NCBI GenBank assembly: GCA_963731585.1 | Contig: CAVSWC010000004.1 | Span: 1-64,000 of the forward strand | Direction: 5' to 3' | DNA: 64,000 nucleotides | DNA from: CANKHA01 sp963731585 | Lineage (GTDB): Bacteria > Pseudomonadota > Alphaproteobacteria > Rhizobiales > Xanthobacteraceae | Part shown: one piece after another, positions 59,255 to 64,000 of the stretch | Layout of the letters: each line of letters opens with the position of its first letter | How positions within the stretch are numbered: the stretch's first letter is position 1 | Translations under genes and position numbers: made by a program | The notes under the pieces: model-generated | Databases searched by the model: none | What the model was told of the DNA's origin: nothing | Seen by the model: only the letters and a program-made list of their open reading frames with translations

Positions 59255-59891
59255 ATGCAAAGTCCCAGCCTCCTCGAATTGTCCCGGCGCGATCTTTTGG
59301 CCGGCACTGCAGCTTCTGTTGCGATGATGGCAGCACCCTTTGCAGCCAGATCGCAGACCCCCGTTAGCGGACTGCCGTCCATGTCGAAGGTTTCGTTGAC
59401 GGTGAACGGCAGGGCTCGCGAGCTTGAACTGGATACGCGCACCACCCTGCTCGACGCTCTGCGTGAGCAACTGCATCTCACCGGCACGAAAAAGGGCTGC
59501 GACCATGGCCAGTGCGGCGCCTGCACCGTGATCGTCGATGGGCGACGCATTAATTCCTGCCTCACGCTGGCGGTCATGCATGAGGGCGACAGCATCACCA
59601 CCATCGAAGGGCTGGGAACACCTGAGAAACTGCATCCGATGCAGGCCGCTTTCGTGAAGCATGACGGCTATCAGTGCGGCTATTGCACGCCGGGGCAGAT
59701 CTGCTCCGCCGTCGCGGTGCTTGAGCGAGATCAAGGCCGGTATTCCGAGCCACGTCAGCGGCGACCTGACCGCCCAGCCGCAAGCGACGGCTACCGAGCT
59801 TCGCGAGCGCATGAGCGGCAACATCTGCCGTTGCGGCGCCTATTCCAACATCGTCGACGCGATCACCGAAGTAGCCGGGAGGCCAGCATGA
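59255..59891 (+). CDS. paoA: Aldehyde oxidoreductase [2Fe-2S] subunit (PaoA-like), Tat-exported, one +1 frameshift
   Basis: 211 residues. A twin-arginine signal (LSRRDLLAGTAASVAMMAAP) leads to SKVSLTVNGRARELELDTRT, then KKGCDHGQCGACTVIVDGRR (plant-type 2Fe-2S) and HDGYQCGYCTPGQICSAVAV (second cluster). An extra base near 59730 (CTT/G) leads into SEIKAGIPSHVSGDL and SGNICRCGAYSNIVDAITEV. The stop at 59889 overlaps the next ATG (ATGA). It carries electrons from the molybdenum site to the FAD subunit in the periplasm. The gene name is by resemblance to E. coli PaoA. Confidence 0.9.
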
Positions 59892-60838
59892 GGCCCTTCA
59901 CTTATGAGCGCGCCAAATCGCCCGCCGAGGCCGCAGCCGCCGCCGCGCGCATCCAGGGCGCCAAGTTCATTGCGGGCGGCACGAACCTGCTCGATCTGAT
60001 GAAGCTGCAGATCGAAACACCGACGCATCTGATCGATGTGAACGGCCTTGCGCTCGACAAGATCGAAACGACCGCCGACGGCGGTCTGCGGATCGGCGCG
60101 CTGGTGCGCAACACCGATCTCGCTGCCGAACCGCGCGTGCGGCGCGACTATGGCCTGCTCTCGCGCGCGCTGCTCGCCGGCGCGTCGGGCCAGCTGCGCA
60201 ACAAGGCGACGACCGCGGGCAATCTGCTCCAGCGCACGCGCTGTCCCTATTTTTATGACACCGACCAGCCGTGCAACAAACGCCAGCCCGGCAGCGGCTG
60301 CTCTGCGCTTGGCGGATTCAGCCGCCAGCATGCGGTGATCGGCGTGAGCGATGCCTGCATCGCCACGCATCCGAGCGACATGGCCGTGGCCATGCGCGCG
60401 CTCGATGCGACGGTGGAAACCGTGCGGCCGGACGGCTCGGGCCGGCGCATTCCGATCGCCGACTTTTACCGCCTGCCTGGCGAGACGCCGCATATCGAGA
60501 CCGTGCTGGAACGGGGCGAACTGATCACGGCCGTCACATTGCCCAAGCCGGTCGGCGGAACGCATGTCTACCGCAAGGTGCGCGACCGCGCCTCCTATGC
60601 CTTTGCGCTGGTTTCGGTCGGCGCCATCGTGCAGCGGGATGGAAGCGGCCGTGTCGCCTTGGGGGGCGTGGCGCATAAGCCTTGGCGGGTCGAGGCCGCC
60701 GAAGCCGAGCTGCCGCGCGGCGCCAAGGCGGTTGCGGCGCAATTGCTCGCGGGCGCCCGGACCACCCACGAAAACGCATTCAAGCTGCGGCTGGCCGAAC
60801 GCACGCTTGCGTCGGTGCTGGCCGAAGCGAAAGGCTAA
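59888..60838 (+). CDS. paoB: Aldehyde oxidoreductase FAD-binding subunit (PaoB-like)
   Basis: 316 residues, no frameshift. MRPFTYERAKSPAEAAAAAA, then KFIAGGTNLLDLMKLQIETP (FAD loop), LRNKATTAGNLLQRTRCPYF and QPCNKRQPGSGCSALGGFSR. The RCPYFYD and CNKRxPGSGC cysteines form the extra 4Fe-4S cluster that distinguishes PaoB-type subunits from xanthine-dehydrogenase medium subunits. C-terminal CO_deh_flav_C domain: DRASYAFALVSVGAIVQ. It overlaps paoA by four bases and precedes paoC by three. PaoABC oxidises aromatic and other aldehydes to acids in the periplasm. Confidence 0.93.
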   Translation: MRPFTYERAKSPAEAAAAAARIQGAKFIAGGTNLLDLMKLQIETPTHLIDVNGLALDKIETTADGGLRIGALVRNTDLAAEPRVRRDYGLLSRALLAGASGQLRNKATTAGNLLQRTRCPYFYDTDQPCNKRQPGSGCSALGGFSRQHAVIGVSDACIATHPSDMAVAMRALDATVETVRPDGSGRRIPIADFYRLPGETPHIETVLERGELITAVTLPKPVGGTHVYRKVRDRASYAFALVSVGAIVQRDGSGRVALGGVAHKPWRVEAAEAELPRGAKAVAAQLLAGARTTHENAFKLRLAERTLASVLAEAKG

Positions 60839-60841
60839 GCC

Positions 60842-63052
60842 ATGAAATTCGATACTCCCGCCACGACCAATCCGATCGATCAGCTCAAGGTCATCGGCAA
60901 AGCCACCGACCGGATCGACGGCCCGCTCAAGACGACCGGCACCGCGCCCTACGCCTATGACCGGCATGATGTCGTGCCGAACCAGGCCTATGGCTATGTG
61001 GTCGGCGCGGCCATTGCCAAAGGCCGGATCGCCTCGATCGACTTGGCGCAAGCCAAGGCCGCGCCCGGCGTGCTCGCCATCGTCACCGCGGAAAATGCCG
61101 GCAAGCTCGGCAAGGGCAAAAATCAACACCGCCACACTGCTCGGCGGTCCCGACATCCAGCATTATCACCAGGCGATCGCGGTCGTCGTCGCGGAGACGT
61201 TCGAGCAGGCGCGCGCCGCCGCGCAGTTGGTCCGCGTCGACTATAGCCCGGCCAAGGGCGCATTCGACCTCGCGGCAGCGAAGGACTCCGCAAAGCCCGA
61301 ACCTGGCTTCGGCGGTCCGGCTGATACCGCCGTCGGCGACTTCGCCGGCGCGTTCGCCGCGGCGCCGGTGCAGCTCGACGCGACCTACACCACGCCCGAC
61401 CAGGCGCATGCGATGATGGAGCCGCACGCCTCGATTGCCGCCTGGGACGGCGACAAGCTGACGCTCTGGACCTCCAACCAGATGATCGACTGGAGCGTGG
61501 GCGACATGGCGAAGACGCTCGGCATTCCCAAGGAGAATGTCCGTCTCATCTCGCCCTACATCGGCGGCGGCTTCGGCGGCAAGTTGTTCGTGCGCGCCGA
61601 CGCGTTGCTCGCGGCGCTCGGCGCGCGCGCGGCCGGACGGCCGGTCAAGGTGGCGCTGCACGCGGCCGCTTGATGTTCAACAACACCACGCACCGGCCGG
61701 CGACGATCCAGCGTATCCGCATCGGCGCGACCCGCGACGGCAAGATCACGGCGATCGGCCACGAGAGCTGGTCCGGCGATCTGCCGGGCGGCGGACCGGA
61801 GGCCGCGGTCTACCAGACCCGGCTGCTCTATGCCGGCGCAAATCGTATGACCGCGACGCGGCTCGCGGTGCTCGACCTGCCGGAAGGCAATGCGATGCGC
61901 GCGCCCGGCGAGGCGCCGGGCATGATGGCGCTGGAGATCGCCATCGACGAGATGGCCGAGAAGCTCGGGCTCGATCCGATCGAGTTCCGCATCATCAACG
62001 ACACCCAGGTCGATCCCGAAAATCCCGAGCCGGCCCTTCTCGCAGCGCCAGTTGATCGAATGCTTCCGCACCGGCGCCGAGCGCTTCGGCTGGAGCAAGC
62101 GCAATGCGCAGCCCGGCAGCGCCGCGACGGACGCTGGCTGGTCGGCATCGGGCGTGGCCGCTGCCTTCCGCAACAACCTCGTGATGAAGTCGGCCGCACG
62201 CGTGCGGCTCGACAATCGCGGCATCGTGACGGTCGAGACCGACATGACCGACATCGGTACCGGCAGCTACACGATCATCGCCCAGACCGCGGCCGAGATG
62301 ATGGGCGTGCCGCTCGACAAGGTGGTCGTGCGCCTGGGCGACTCGACCTTTCCGGTTTCGGCCGGCTCGGGCGGACAATGGGGCGGCAACAGCTCGACCG
62401 CCGGCGTCTATGCCGCCTGCGTCAAGCTGCGCGAGGCGGTGGCGCAGAAGCTCGGCTTCAACTCCGCCGACGCGGTGTTCGCGGACGGACTAGGTCCGCG
62501 CGGGCAATCGCAGCGTGCCGCTCGCCGAGGCCGCGGGCGACGAGCGGCCTCGTCGCCGAGGATGCGATCGAGTATGGCGACCTCGACAAGAAGTATCAGC
62601 AATCGACCTTCGGCGCGCACTTCGTCGAGGTCGGCGTCGACGCCGCAACGGGCGAGATCCGCGTGCGGCGCATGCTCGCGGTGTGCGCGGCGGGCCGCAT
62701 CCTCAATCCGAAGTCGGCGCGCAGCCAGGTGATCGGCGCGATGACCATGGGCGTCGGCGCGGCGCTGATGGAGGAACTCGCCGTCGACAAGCGACACGGC
62801 TTCTTCGTCAACCACGACCTCGCCAGCTACGAAGTGCCGGTCCATGCCGACATTCCGCACCAGGAGGTGATCTTCCTCGACGAGACCGATCCGATGTCGT
62901 CGCCGATGAAGGCCAAGGGCGTCGGCGAGCTCGGCATCTGCGGCGTCGGCGCCGCCGTCGCCAACGCGATCTACAACGCCACCGGCGTGCGCGTGCGCGA
63001 TTATCCGATCACGCTCGACAAGCTGCTCGACCGGCTGCCGGACGCGGCCTGA
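60842..63052 (+). CDS. paoC: Aldehyde oxidoreductase molybdenum-binding subunit (PaoC-like), six +1 frameshifts
   Basis: ~734 residues. KVIGKATDRIDGPLKTTGTA and YAYDRHDVVPNQAYGYVVGA start the a/b hammerhead; then GGPDIQHYHQAIAVVVAETF, MMEPHASIAAWDGDKLTLWT, SPYIGGGFGGKLFVRADALL, MRAPGEAPGMMALEIAIDEM, RLGDSTFPVSAGSGGQWGGN, GVGELGICGVGAAVANAIYN and LDKLLDRLPDAA. GGGFGGK, APGE and GVGELG are molybdopterin-cytosine-dinucleotide and active-site blocks, GVGE holding the catalytic Glu. Extra bases lie near 61122, 61665, 61674, 62033, 62494 and 62553. The holoenzyme needs MoCo and a PaoD/MocA-type chaperone that is not in the window. Confidence 0.9.
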
Positions 63053-63106
63053 GCGGCGATCTGCGCGCTCATCCGGGACCTTGTGAACAACCGGCGAGAG
63101 CGAAGG

Positions 63107-63615
<509 letters not shown>

Positions 63616-63641
63616 GCCGGCGTCGGCCGGCGGGGGGCGAC

Positions 63642-64000
63642 ATGAACGCGAGGCAGCTTCTCATTCTCGGCGCATCGATGCTGACGCTATCTCTGTGCGG
63701 GCCCGCGCTTGCGCAAGAAACGCGAGGCCCCTACGTGCGCCTGGCGGAACTCGAAATCGATCCCGCGCAACTGGAAAGCTTCAAGGCTGCGATCAAGGAA
63801 GGAATAGAAGCCGCCGTTCGCGCAGAGCCGGGCGTCCTGGCCCTGCATGCGGTATCCGAAAAGGATAATCCCGCCCTTGTCCGGGTGTTTGAAGTCTACA
63901 CCGATGAGGCGGCCTACAAGACGCACCTTGAAACGCCGCATTTCAAGAAGTTCAGGGAGACGACAAAGGACATGGTCAGATCCCGCAAGCTTATCGATGC
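63642..64000 (+). CDS. Exported antibiotic-biosynthesis-monooxygenase (ABM)-family protein, cut by window end
   Basis: ATG 63642 behind GGGGGCGA. Signal peptide MNARQLLILGASMLTLSLCG to ALAQ. The domain GPYVRLAELEIDPAQLESFK, AAIKEGIEAAVRAEPGVLAL, HAVSEKDNPALVRVFEVYTD and EAAYKTHLETPHFKKFRETT is a YgiN/ABM dimeric ferredoxin-like fold; members act as quinol monooxygenases or heme-degrading enzymes without cofactor. The reading frame is open to base 64000, with only the last ~10-20 residues missing. It ends the periplasmic redox cluster that starts at 58538. Confidence 0.9.
   Translation, partial: MNARQLLILGASMLTLSLCGPALAQETRGPYVRLAELEIDPAQLESFKAAIKEGIEAAVRAEPGVLALHAVSEKDNPALVRVFEVYTDEAAYKTHLETPHFKKFRETTKDMVRSRKLID

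Overview
The window looks like chromosome from a GC-rich alphaproteobacterium of the Rhizobiales, probably Bradyrhizobium- or Xanthobacteraceae-like. The evidence is a DnaG without zinc-finger cysteines, an RpoD of the Rhizobiales type, the neighbourhood rpoD-dnaG / yqeY-carA / carB-greA, lineage-typical small families (DUF1236, DUF2293, DUF3606, GYD), and the dense palindromic intergenic repeats common in that group. No species can be named from the sequence alone.

Region 1 (about 1-20,500) is accessory. It is visibly less GC-rich and mosaic. It carries five complete and two fragmentary TctC/Bug-type periplasmic solute receptors with no TctA or TctB membrane partner. With them are short-chain dehydrogenases, two alpha/beta hydrolases, a DsbA-fold isomerase, a LysR regulator, a polysaccharide-deacetylase-fold enzyme followed by RidA, cytochrome c, and an operon of Rieske ferredoxin, amidohydrolase and TctC. 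Two direct copies of a ~525-bp repeat encoding a DUF3606 protein sit at 4966-5493 and 9370-9894, next to truncated genes (HNH nuclease, LigD, SDR, TctC). The region ends at the 3' end of a tRNA-Ile(CAT) gene (20502-20577), a classical island boundary.

Region 2 (20,700-40,500) holds housekeeping and lineage-specific genes: a thioredoxin-like protein, a TIR-beta-propeller protein, small secreted proteins, a GreA/GreB-like factor, a RecD/Dda-like helicase, a lipid kinase, a cyclic-nucleotide-sensor membrane protein, a lytic transglycosylase, a membrane adenylate cyclase, a B3-type metallo-beta-lactamase, a von Willebrand A protein and a TPR protein. REP-like palindromes separate many of them.

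Region 3 (40,500-57,400) is core: rpoD, dnaG, a split chromate transporter, another TctC, yqeY, carA, carB and greA. Region 4 (57,500-64,000) is a LysR-controlled cluster of an exported three-subunit molybdenum aldehyde oxidoreductase (PaoABC-like) with carboxymuconolactone-decarboxylase, cupin and antibiotic-biosynthesis-monooxygenase proteins.

A striking property is several dozen +1 frameshifts, even in essential genes (rpoD, dnaG, carA), while carB (3.3 kb) has none. Most can be read as a codon whose third position was written twice with two alternative, usually synonymous bases; many can also be read as a one-base homopolymer duplication. I therefore annotate these genes as intact with sequence-level frameshifts, and do not call them pseudogenes. 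Positions inside frameshifted genes are given as the full span from start to the restored stop.
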